Assembly: GCA_028284805.1 (NCBI GenBank)
Contig: JANQQZ010000102.1
Location: 1 to 64,000 of the forward strand
Direction: 5' to 3'
Source of the DNA: Phycisphaerales bacterium
GTDB lineage: Bacteria; Planctomycetota; Phycisphaerae; Phycisphaerales; UBA1924
Length of the DNA stretch: 64,000 nt
This document shows, one piece after another, positions 53,473 through 60,948 of this stretch. Below the pieces are notes generated by a model. It was not told the origin of the DNA, made no database searches, and saw nothing but the letters and a program-made list of their open reading frames with translations. Made by a program: the position numbers and the translations under genes. The first letter of the stretch is position 1. The number at the start of each line of letters is the position of its first letter.

Positions 53473-54378
53473 TCACTCGTCGGACGGCGATGCTGCATCG
53501 GTGTCAGTCCCAAGCACAGAGGCGAGCGGCGACAGCGGCGAGCGCCCGTCCACTGCCAGTGCCGCCAGCGCGATGACCGCTCCGAGCCACAGGATTGCCG
53601 CTGAAATGAGCACTGTTCGAGCGACCCCGAAGGGCGCACGCGTGAGGAGCATCCCCGCGATGAAGAGGCCCTGCATCGCATGCAGCCCGACGAAGTGCGC
53701 GATGCGCAGGTCGCCTCGTTCGACCGACCACTTGGCGACGGGCACACGGCTGGCCTCGTCCGCGGCGTCGGTCGGGTAGTGGTCCGGGCTTCCCCCGAGC
53801 ATGATGCCGACGCCCGTGGCGCCCGCGAGCGCCACCGCCGTGCCCAGCGCGAAGCCCCACCGAAGCACGGTACGCGGCGGGTCATCGTCGCGGATCAGCA
53901 GCGCCCGTATGGCAACGACGACGGGTGTGAGCGAGAGCAGCACCGCTGCGAAGCCCATCAGCACGTACATCACGCCGCCAACTGCGGTGTCGAACGCGTA
54001 GTGCGACCGCTCGCCGATGGCGGCGCGGAACGTGATCCACACGATCTCGAACGCGGCGGTCACAATCGCGGTCCAGACGGTGACCCGCCCGAGCACGCTG
54101 CGCGGGAACGAGCGTCCCGCGAGCGGCATCGCCAGCGCGAGCGTGAACAAGAACACCGAGGTCGAGATCTGAAACTTCAGGGGCTTGAGCCAGAGGTTCG
54201 CGCCGTCGAGCATCCGTCCATCGATGAACACGAGCGCCGCAGAGATCGGCGCGAGCGTCCCGATGCAGGCCGCGGTGCGCAGCAGCGGCCGATCGGCGTC
54301 ATGCCACAGCCCGGCTGCGACGCCGGCGATCGATTGTTTTCCCTGTGAGAATGGGGTCATGCTCTCGAACTCGCTCAC
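53473..54378 (-). CDS. Multi-pass hypothetical membrane protein
   Basis: A 301-residue protein with about seven transmembrane helices. Conserved-looking segments are 'LWLKPLKFQISTSVFLFTLA', 'FEIVWITFRAAIGERSHY', 'MYVLMGFAAVLLSLTPVVVA' and 'RIAHFVGLHAMQGLFIAGML'. Polar residues (His, Glu, Arg) sit inside several helices. I do not recognise the family. The start is GTG at 54378 or ATG six codons later. It lies 15 bases after the broken DUF6236-like gene on the same strand. The 201 bases between it and the lipoprotein gene hold no visible gene. Confidence 0.7.
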   Translation of the reverse strand: MSEFESMTPFSQGKQSIAGVAAGLWHDADRPLLRTAACIGTLAPISAALVFIDGRMLDGANLWLKPLKFQISTSVFLFTLALAMPLAGRSFPRSVLGRVTVWTAIVTAAFEIVWITFRAAIGERSHYAFDTAVGGVMYVLMGFAAVLLSLTPVVVAIRALLIRDDDPPRTVLRWGFALGTAVALAGATGVGIMLGGSPDHYPTDAADEASRVPVAKWSVERGDLRIAHFVGLHAMQGLFIAGMLLTRAPFGVARTVLISAAILWLGAVIALAALAVDGRSPLSPLASVLGTDTDAASPSDE

Positions 54379-54393
54379 TGCCGAGGCGTTCGT

Positions 54394-55492
54394 CTAGGTC
54401 GCGGCCGCGCTGGGAGCCATCGCGCTCAGGCGAGCCCTTTCCTCGACGAGAGTCAGGTACCGGTACGGAGAATCGGTGGCCTCCTTGTAGCCTCGCCAGA
54501 ACTTGACACCGGAGTAGGTGACGAAAGCGACCGCGAGACCGGCACCGAGCGTCACCGATGCCAGTGTCGTGCCCGCAATCGCAGCGGAGGCGATCTCCGG
54601 CAGTTTCAAGTCTGTGACATCGACGACAGTCTTCACGCCTTCCCACACGGCGTTGCGCTTCGAGGAAGCCCACGCTTCCTTGACCACGTCGGCCGCTGAC
54701 CGTGCGCGCCGTTCGCGTTCGGTTGGATCCGCGATTGGCGGGATCTTGGCGGCTTCCGTCTCGATAGCCTGCCTCAGCCTGCCTCAGCCTGCTCAGGCCC
54801 TGCTGTTCACGGACGAGTGCGGCGACGTCCGTAGGGCTGAGCGACTCGAGGTCGAACGTGTGGACCAACACGGCTTGCAGCACCTCGTCGGCAGAGGTCT
54901 TCGTCGGCTGCTCCACCTGCGTGCCGGGTGCCGCCAGTGCATCGAAGACGGCTTCCTCGTCGTTGGTCGCCAACGCCTTGTGGACTCGTGAGTCGGACGT
55001 GACGATGTGGAGACCCTTGTAGCGGGCGATGGCGATGGCCGTTACGGACATGATCGCTTCACCAAGCCGCGGGTGAACCGCGATCCAGTCAGAGGCTTCG
55101 TCTGCTGGCCACGCCAGATGATGCTTCGACAGGAAACCGAGAAGCTCGTCGGTCGCCTTGGCTCGGTGTATCCGGAAGGCATACGGCGAAGCGACGATCT
55201 CAGCCTTCTCGCGGGAGAATCGCTCTATTGCTCCCGAATCGTTCTGCAGTCGCTCAACCAGTCGAAGGTGAGCGCCGTTCACCACAGCCGTATGAAGCGG
55301 CTCCTCGTCGATCAACGGCTCACCGTTCCAAGTCTTGTGCGCGCGTAGCTTGCTCACAAACGACTCATCACTGAGCGCGAAGTCAGCCGGCACCATGCGG
55401 CGCACCTGCCCGAATGTGAGCAGCGCACTCTTGAGCCAGTTGACATCGCGCATATGGATGAACGGGTAGTAGAGCGCGAATTTCTCTTCCAT
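54394..55492 (-). pseudogene. DUF6236-like gene interrupted by a 10-bp tandem duplication (frameshift)
   Basis: From ATG at 55492 ('MEEKFALYYPFIHMRDVNWL') the frame reads about 235 residues of a DUF6236-like protein up to 'REQQGLSRLRQAEAGY', then becomes low-complexity Arg-rich sequence. If one 10-bp copy at 54771-54790 is removed, the reading continues 'RLRQAIETEAAKIPPIADPT' into another frame that runs to 54394. That frame encodes 'SSKRNAVWEGVKTVVDVTDL' and a membrane segment 'LASVTLGAGLAVAFVTYSG', ending 'LSAMAPSAAAT'. The intact product would be about 364 residues: soluble N-domain plus C-terminal helix. DUF6236 proteins have no assigned activity I can state. Base composition is lower in GC than in flanking core genes, and tRNA-Arg lies 246 bases upstream. 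It may be decayed or phase-variable. Confidence 0.75.
54766..54790. repeat. 10-bp tandem repeat causing the frameshift (2.5 copies)
   Basis: AGCCT is followed by two exact copies of GCCTCAGCCT. One copy more or less changes the frame of the DUF6236-like gene. Such repeats are hot spots for slipped-strand mispairing. Confidence 0.9.
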
Positions 55493-55737
55493 GCCGCACC
55501 TCGTCTGGGCTGTGCCCGTCGTGTCCGCGTCCGTCGGATGACCGCCCGGGCATTGATCCACCTGCGGCGACAGGCTAACCGCTGCGGCAGATCCGGAAGG
55601 CGCAACGGGCCGAGTCAGAGCGGCTGTGCGCCGTCGTGCATGACATCCCCGAACCGGACTGCGACTTGCCGAGCGGGGCGACGGGCTTCAAGTGCTCTGC
55701 GCCAGGAAGCCTGAATCGTGACGTGACATGCCTGAAG

Positions 55738-55811
<74 letters not shown>

Positions 55812-55921
55812 AAGGCTCAAGCCTAGTGCCGCCCCTGCAACGGGCGAGGCCACCTCGGTAGCCGGATGTTCGCGAGAAAGTCATAGACATATGGCCTGAA
55901 TTGTCTGGCATGGATATGCTT

Positions 55922-55953
55922 CCGGCAGAACAGCAATTTTCCTGTCTGCCCGG
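55922..55953 (+). promoter_or_regulatory. Leader hairpin next to the ribosome site of the outer-membrane-type gene
   Basis: CCGGCAGA(A)CAG and CTGTCTGCC(C)GG form an 11-bp stem with single-base bulges and an 8-base loop. The right arm ends on the first bases of GGAAGGAG, the ribosome site of the gene at 55966. A translational control or mRNA-stability element is possible. Confidence 0.35.
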
Positions 55954-55965
55954 AAGGAGACCACG

Positions 55966-56949
55966 ATGAAACTCGATCCACGACTCGCCGGCCTGCTTCT
56001 CGTCGCTGCCGGCTCGGCTCTCGGCCAGCCCGACACGGCGGAGACCGATGCTGCATCGGTCGATGCGCCTGCCGCCACCACCGACCGGGGTGGCTTCCTG
56101 CTGACCGATGAGAGCGTGACCAACCCCGAGGGGGGCGAACGCGAGCCGGGCTTCCTCACGGGGCAGGTCGGTTTCGAGCACTTCTTTATGCCCATCGGCA
56201 ACCCGATCTACTTCGAGTCGCCCATCAATGACACGCGTGTCACTCCCATCTTCATCTACCACACGTTCCCCGAGGGCTCGCAGATCGCCGGAGGCGAGCT
56301 CATCGTGTACGCCGTGCAGGCCCGTCTCGCGATCACCGAGAAGCTCGGCTTCATCGCGACCAAGGACGGGTACTCGTTCTTCAACTCGGGCGCGTTCCCC
56401 GACGCCGAGGGATGGAACGACCTCGCGGCCGGGCTGAAGTACGTGCTGTTCGAGGATGTCGAGCAGGACGCGGTCATCACCGCGGGCCTGCGTTACATGT
56501 TCGAGAGCGGCAAGGACCAGATCCTGCAGGGCAACACGCAGGAGCTGAGCCCGTTTGTCTCCGCGGCCAAGGGCTTCGATGATTTGCAGGTCATGGGCAA
56601 CGTCACGTGGCGCGCCCCGCTCGACGAGGACCGCGGCAACCACGTGCTGCAGTGGTCGGGCCAGGCGGCCTACGAGGTCGTCGATGGGGTCGCGCCCGTG
56701 GTGGGCATCCATGGTCTGCACTACCTGAGCGACGGCGAGGGCCCGGCGCTCTCGGTCGGCGGCGTCGACTACGCGAACCTCGGCTCGCAGTTCGTGTCCG
56801 GCTCGACCGTGATCTGGGCCGACGCGGGTGCCGCGATCCAGTTCACTCCAAACGTTGAGCTGGGTGTGAACTACGGCTTCGCGCTGACCAACCCGGACGC
56901 GGACATCTTCCACACGCGGTGGACGGCGCTGCTGCAGCTCAAGTACTGA
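55966..56949 (+). CDS. Predicted outer-membrane beta-barrel protein, function unknown
   Basis: A 327-residue exported protein. A signal peptide (residues 1-20, 'LLLVAAGSALG') is followed by an acidic linker, then about a dozen amphipathic strands such as 'FLTGQVGFEHFFMPIGNPIY', 'YAVQARLAITEKLGFIATK', 'LAAGLKYVLFEDVEQDAVIT' and 'GVNYGFALTNPDADIF', ending 'WTALLQLKY'. The terminal aromatic suits a barrel. It resembles the loose 'transporter'/MetA-like outer-membrane family only in shape. GGAAGGAG precedes the ATG. A gap of about 140 bases separates it from the next secreted-protein gene. Confidence 0.72.
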   Translation: MKLDPRLAGLLLVAAGSALGQPDTAETDAASVDAPAATTDRGGFLLTDESVTNPEGGEREPGFLTGQVGFEHFFMPIGNPIYFESPINDTRVTPIFIYHTFPEGSQIAGGELIVYAVQARLAITEKLGFIATKDGYSFFNSGAFPDAEGWNDLAAGLKYVLFEDVEQDAVITAGLRYMFESGKDQILQGNTQELSPFVSAAKGFDDLQVMGNVTWRAPLDEDRGNHVLQWSGQAAYEVVDGVAPVVGIHGLHYLSDGEGPALSVGGVDYANLGSQFVSGSTVIWADAGAAIQFTPNVELGVNYGFALTNPDADIFHTRWTALLQLKY

Positions 56950-57088
56950 CCGACGAGGTCTGAGAACCACTCTCGGCGGGCGTGCGGCGGTCTCGACCGT
57001 TGTGCGTCCGCTTCGTGTGCGCGAGCGAACCCTTGCGTTGGCGGGTGTCCTGCGGGATCATGGGCGTTCGCCTGGAGGGAGCCGGTCC

Positions 57089-59401
57089 ATGGGCAATCGG
57101 TTGAGCGTGTTGGGCGCGGGTATCTGCGTGTCCGTCGCATCGCAGGCCTCGGCGACGTGGTCGATCCTGCTTATGGATCTCTCGACCGGCGAGATCGCGA
57201 TCGGTTCGGCGACCTGCCTGACGGGGTTCGACCTGCAGGCCAACACCCCGGTGCTGATCCCGGGCGTCGGCGCGGCGACCGCGCAGTCGTTCGTCGATGT
57301 CAACGGCATCAACCGCTCCCTCATCAGAGACCGCCTGCTTGAGGGGATCGCGCCCCAGGCCATCCTCGATGAGCTCAGCGTCTTCGACGGCGGGCACCAG
57401 ACGAGGCAGTACGGGCTTGTCGATACGCTCGGCAGAGCCGCGACGTTCTCGGGTACCGGCGCCGGCGCCTGGGCGGGCGGCGAGACCGGCGTGATCGCGG
57501 GCGCGGGGATCACCGGGGGCGACGTGCTCTACGCGATCCAGGGCAACGTGCTCTGGGGCCCGGGCGTGGTCGACGACGCGGTCGACGCGGTGCGGACAGC
57601 GCCGGGCGACCTGCCCGACAAGCTGCTCGCGGGCATGCAGGCCGCGCGCGACGCGGGGGGCGACGGGCGGTGCTCGTGCTCCGGCGCCGACCCCGACGGC
57701 TGCATCGATCAGACTCCTGATGGGCAGAAGTCGAGCGACATCGCGTACATGCTCGTCGCCCGCGACGGCGACCGCGAGGGCTGCGCGCCGATCTACAGGC
57801 TGGGCAGTCCGCCGCGAGACATCGAGCCGCTCGACGACGAGCGCTTCATCGTGAGCTTCCAGGGGAACCGGGTCGCTCGGCTCGCGGTGGTCCGGCCCGA
57901 CCGGCTGTCGTCGCCGCCCGTGCTGGGCGAGGTCGAGTTCGTGGAACCCGGCCGGATCTTCGACGAGATCGCGACCGGGGACGTGACGGGGGACGGGCTG
58001 GCGGATGTGATCGCCTGCGCGCCCGACGACCGCGCGACGTGGCTCCTCGCGGCAGACCCGGACCGAGCCGATGGGTTCGCGGAGGTGGTGCGTCTGCTCG
58101 ACACCGGGCACGACGCGGTGATCGCCGATCTCGACAACGACGGTCTGAACGACGCGGTGGTCGTGGACCGGCGCGGCGGTGAGATCGTGGTGCTGTGGAA
58201 CGACGCGGGCGTGCTCGTGCCCGCTGCGCCGATCGCGGTGGGCGACACGCCCGACGAGGCGGACGTGGGCGACATCGACGGCGACGGTCTGCTCGACATC
58301 GCCGTGGTCTGCCGCGGCGACGCGACCGCCCGCGTGATCCGCCAGCCTTCCGCGCGCGTGCTGGTTGCCGACCCGCCAAGAGCGTTGTCTGTGGCGAATC
58401 CTTCTATCGTAACGCTCGCCGACATCGATCACGACGGCGCGACCGAGGTCGTCGTCGCAGGGCTCAGCACGGACCAGCTCGAGTGGTTCGACGCCTCGAC
58501 CGGTGCGCCGGAGGCCCTGATCCCGATGCCCAGCCCGGTGCGCGACATCTCGCGCGTGGACCTTGGCGACGGGCCCCGCGTATTCGTGACCGGGCTGTCG
58601 GGGTCGGCGGTGCTCGAGCCGCTGTTCCCGGGCGGGCCCGTTGTGTACGACGAGTCGCTGCGGATCTTCCAGCAGCCCGTGCGAACGCTGCCTCGCGATC
58701 TCGACGGTGACGGCGACCAGGACCTGGCGATCGTCGGGCTCACTGGGCAGTCGGTGCGCTTCATCGACAACGTCGATGGCTCGCTGCCGCTCTTTCAGGG
58801 CTGCGGCGACGGCGACTTCTTCATGGAATTCAACATCGCGTTCAGCGACCGTGCCGATCCTGACCCGGTCGACCAGCTCGAGGGGCTGTTCGACGCCTGG
58901 GCCGATGAGCTGGTGGGACTGCCCGATGCGGTGCGTTCGGACGCGTTGGCCGACGGGCCGTTCGTGTCGTCGATCGACGCCTGCTCGACCACACTGCGGG
59001 TGCGCCTGCTGGATCGTGCGGGCAACCCCGCCGCCGCGACCGGGCTCTCGGTCGAGCCCGCACCCGGTGGGGACGCGATCCTCGAGGTTGGTGGCATCGT
59101 CCCCACCGGTCCCGGCATCTTCGAGGTCGAGCTGCTTGGCACGGGTGCGCAAGGAACGCAAGCCCTGGTCATCACCGCTCAGACCGATCGCGGCGGTGTC
59201 CGGCTCATGCCCGAACTCGGGCTCCGCGTCGATGATCCCGCTGATCTCGATGGCGATGGTGATCGGGATGCCGACGACCTCGCGTTGTGGATCTCCGCCT
59301 ACAAGCAGGGCGATCTAGCGGCAGACCAGAATCTTGACGGCCTCGTCGATCCCGCAGACTTCAGCGCCTGGATCCTGAACCGCAACCGGGCGTGCAACTG
59401 A
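57089..59401 (+). CDS. Secreted DUF1028 (Ntn-hydrolase-like) protein with VCBS/FG-GAP repeats and GC-type dockerin
   Basis: A 770-residue exported fusion. A signal peptide (residues 1-22, 'GAGICVSVASQASA') leads straight into a DUF1028 domain (about 23-225): 'TWSILLMDLSTGEIAIGSA', 'GVGAATAQSFVDVNG', 'ILDELSVFDGGHQTRQYGLV' and 'AGAGITGGDVLYAIQGNVL'. In this family the new N-terminal Thr after cleavage may be the nucleophile. Next come five or six Asp-rich propeller repeats ('GDVTGDGLADVIACAPDD', 'GDIDGDGLLDIAVVCRGD', 'DLDGDGDQDLAIVGLTG'), an invasin-like beta domain, and a C-terminal EF-hand pair 'DLDGDGDRDADDLALWI' and 'DQNLDGLVDPADFSAWI'. GGAGGGA precedes the ATG; an upstream in-frame start would hide the signal peptide. 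Confidence 0.87.
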   Translation: MGNRLSVLGAGICVSVASQASATWSILLMDLSTGEIAIGSATCLTGFDLQANTPVLIPGVGAATAQSFVDVNGINRSLIRDRLLEGIAPQAILDELSVFDGGHQTRQYGLVDTLGRAATFSGTGAGAWAGGETGVIAGAGITGGDVLYAIQGNVLWGPGVVDDAVDAVRTAPGDLPDKLLAGMQAARDAGGDGRCSCSGADPDGCIDQTPDGQKSSDIAYMLVARDGDREGCAPIYRLGSPPRDIEPLDDERFIVSFQGNRVARLAVVRPDRLSSPPVLGEVEFVEPGRIFDEIATGDVTGDGLADVIACAPDDRATWLLAADPDRADGFAEVVRLLDTGHDAVIADLDNDGLNDAVVVDRRGGEIVVLWNDAGVLVPAAPIAVGDTPDEADVGDIDGDGLLDIAVVCRGDATARVIRQPSARVLVADPPRALSVANPSIVTLADIDHDGATEVVVAGLSTDQLEWFDASTGAPEALIPMPSPVRDISRVDLGDGPRVFVTGLSGSAVLEPLFPGGPVVYDESLRIFQQPVRTLPRDLDGDGDQDLAIVGLTGQSVRFIDNVDGSLPLFQGCGDGDFFMEFNIAFSDRADPDPVDQLEGLFDAWADELVGLPDAVRSDALADGPFVSSIDACSTTLRVRLLDRAGNPAAATGLSVEPAPGGDAILEVGGIVPTGPGIFEVELLGTGAQGTQALVITAQTDRGGVRLMPELGLRVDDPADLDGDGDRDADDLALWISAYKQGDLAADQNLDGLVDPADFSAWILNRNRACN

Positions 59402-59407
59402 GCGTGG

Positions 59408-60079
59408 TCACGCTGCCTCAAGCACGTTCCGCACCGCGCCGATGACGCGGTCGATCGCCTCGCCCGTCGCGGGCGTGGTCATGCCTGCGCAGATCAGGCC
59501 CACCGCCTGCTCGGCCTGCCGGCTGATCGCCGTGAGCCCGTAGCCCGAGGCGGTGCTCGCCAGATCGCGGCAGACCCTTGCCGCGGTCTCGCTGTCGCGC
59601 CGCTCGACCGCCCTGGTCAGGTCTTCGAGGCACCCGGGCAGGGCGCGGAACAGGTGCCCGACGTCGAACGCGCCGGCCTCGTCGATCGAGCGACCCGCCA
59701 CCAACGCCGCAACGATTTCGGGAAGCGCCCCGGCGTCGATCGGCTTGCTCAGCACCGCCGACGCCCCGAGCGCAAGCAGCGGCATCAGCCTTGACACGTC
59801 CGATTCCCCGGTCAGCACGACCACCGGGCCCTGGTGCAGATCCCCGCCCGCGATCACACGGAGCAGGTCTTCCCCCGAGCGCGCACCCGAGAGGTGCAGG
59901 TCCGTGATGACCACGTCGAAGCGCCGGCGGTTCAGCAGGTCGATCGCTTCGTCGACGCTCGACACCGCGGTCAGCCCGATGCTCGTCTCGCGCAGCCGGT
60001 GCGTGAGCAGAAGGCGCTCGGGCTCGAAGTCATCAACATAGAGCACAGCGATGCGGTTCGGGTCACTCGTGGGGTTCAC
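59408..60079 (-). CDS. Response regulator: receiver domain with degenerate Hpt-like tail
   Basis: A 223-residue protein. The receiver domain (residues 1-125) is complete: acidic pair in 'VLYVDDFEPERL', phospho-acceptor Asp in 'DVVITDLHLSGARSG', Thr in 'VVVLTGESDVS' and Lys in 'AVLSKPIDAGALP'. The C-terminal 90 residues are helical and follow the spacing of an Hpt domain ('LTRAVERRDSETAARVCRDL', 'ASTASGYGLTAISRQAEQAV'), but the phosphorylated His of HxLKG is absent. No DNA-binding domain. It overlaps the upstream membrane protein gene by 4 bases, so the two may act together. Confidence 0.8.
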   Translation of the reverse strand: MNPTSDPNRIAVLYVDDFEPERLLLTHRLRETSIGLTAVSSVDEAIDLLNRRRFDVVITDLHLSGARSGEDLLRVIAGGDLHQGPVVVLTGESDVSRLMPLLALGASAVLSKPIDAGALPEIVAALVAGRSIDEAGAFDVGHLFRALPGCLEDLTRAVERRDSETAARVCRDLASTASGYGLTAISRQAEQAVGLICAGMTTPATGEAIDRVIGAVRNVLEAA

Positions 60080-60708
60080 GGTTTGTCTCCCCGGGCCGTG
60101 CGCAGCGGGTTGCGGCCTGTGGCGATCGCCTCGCCGAAGACCTCCGCGAACTGCTGCAGCGCATTGCCCGACCGTTCCGGATCGGCGTAGAACGTCACCG
60201 AGGTGTTGCTCACCTCGTGCATGCTCGAGGTCAGGGTCGCGATGGCGACCTGCTCGCCGTACTCGCCTACCGAGAGCGAGGTCTGTGCAGGCCCACCGGA
60301 CCAGGTCACGTCTTGGTCGAGAGCAGGCTGTACTTCCTGCGGGTGCGCCGCGCGGTCATCGCCCGACGCGGCGGCGGGTCGCAGCCCCACCGTGCTCCCG
60401 AGGAACACGATCAGCACGAACGCGCCGACGCCCGCGAATCCCGCGAAGGTCGCCGCGGCGCGTGAGTTCAGACGGAGCGTGATCGTGCCGGTCTGCGGTG
60501 CGTGAGGCGGTCCGGCGTGCATCGACCCCACACGCGTCGGCTCAGGCTCGGCTTCCGCCTTCGGAGCGGGCAGCGCCAGGAGCCCCGGGGTGCCGGTCTG
60601 GAGGACCCGTTGCGCCCCCTTGGGCCCAGTGCGAACGAACCCGCCCCAGATCGGACGGATCGCATCCCGCTCCCGCGGCTTCGAGCTGTGCACGCCTGGC
60701 TGATTCAA
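60076..60708 (-). CDS. Single-pass hypothetical membrane protein paired with the response regulator
   Basis: About 210 residues from a TTG start that follows GGAGGAG by 10 bases; a GTG at 60693 is an alternative. The Pro/Ala-rich cytoplasmic N-terminus (about 80 residues) precedes one membrane helix ('TFAGFAGVGAFVLIVFLGS') and an extracytoplasmic tail of about 95 residues with 'ATLTSSMHEVSNTSVTFYAD'. No domain recognised. The ATGA overlap with the response regulator gene suggests an anti-sigma-like or sensor-accessory role, but this is only a guess. Confidence 0.6.
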   Translation of the reverse strand: MNQPGVHSSKPRERDAIRPIWGGFVRTGPKGAQRVLQTGTPGLLALPAPKAEAEPEPTRVGSMHAGPPHAPQTGTITLRLNSRAAATFAGFAGVGAFVLIVFLGSTVGLRPAAASGDDRAAHPQEVQPALDQDVTWSGGPAQTSLSVGEYGEQVAIATLTSSMHEVSNTSVTFYADPERSGNALQQFAEVFGEAIATGRNPLRTARGDKP

Positions 60709-60854
60709 CTGGCTTCAACTCCTCCGAGAGTGGCTATCGACGGATGCGCGTGTTACATGAGCCAGCGCCTGTACCAAAGACGACCGCCGCGCCCATCAGA
60801 TAGGGTGTGCACGCGATCCACCCGATCCGGTTGAGAGGCTCTGCCCGCTCGCCA

Positions 60855-60941
60855 CGGGCGGGTTTCGGTCCTACCTTTCTCACCCGCCCGGATCGCCGGT
60901 GGCGCCGATCCACGGGCGGGCCTTCCGCTATCCGAACGGAG
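60855..60941 (+). promoter_or_regulatory. atpA leader with two mutually exclusive hairpins
   Basis: Segment A (CGGGCGGG, 60855-60862), segment B (CCCGCCCG, 60883-60890) and segment C (CGGGCGGG, 60913-60920) are present. B can pair perfectly over 8 bp with A (20-base loop) or with C. The B-C form extends inward by GATCG/CGATC with a 2-base bulge and a 10-base loop. A third small stem (TCCG/CGGA, 60931-60940) touches the GGAG ribosome site at 60938-60941, 7 bases before the atpA GTG. This is the layout of an attenuator or a leader-controlled gene; function is inference. Confidence 0.45.
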
Positions 60942-60948
60942 CCCGATC

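Noticed and set aside
54299-54780. Continuation of the DUF6236-like frame past the 10-bp repeat, into the next gene
   Set aside because: It becomes Arg/Gly-rich low-complexity sequence and runs over the start of the membrane protein gene. The alternative frame reached by removing one repeat copy is protein-like and is the better reading.
55580-55735. Possible integrase remnant or small gene beside tRNA-Arg
   Set aside because: The stretch lacks a start codon after an in-frame stop and shows no integrase motif; too short to call a gene.
56939-59161. Minus-strand open frame opposite the DUF1028 fusion
   Set aside because: His/Asp/Arg-rich antisense translation; the plus strand has a signal peptide, DUF1028 and dockerin.
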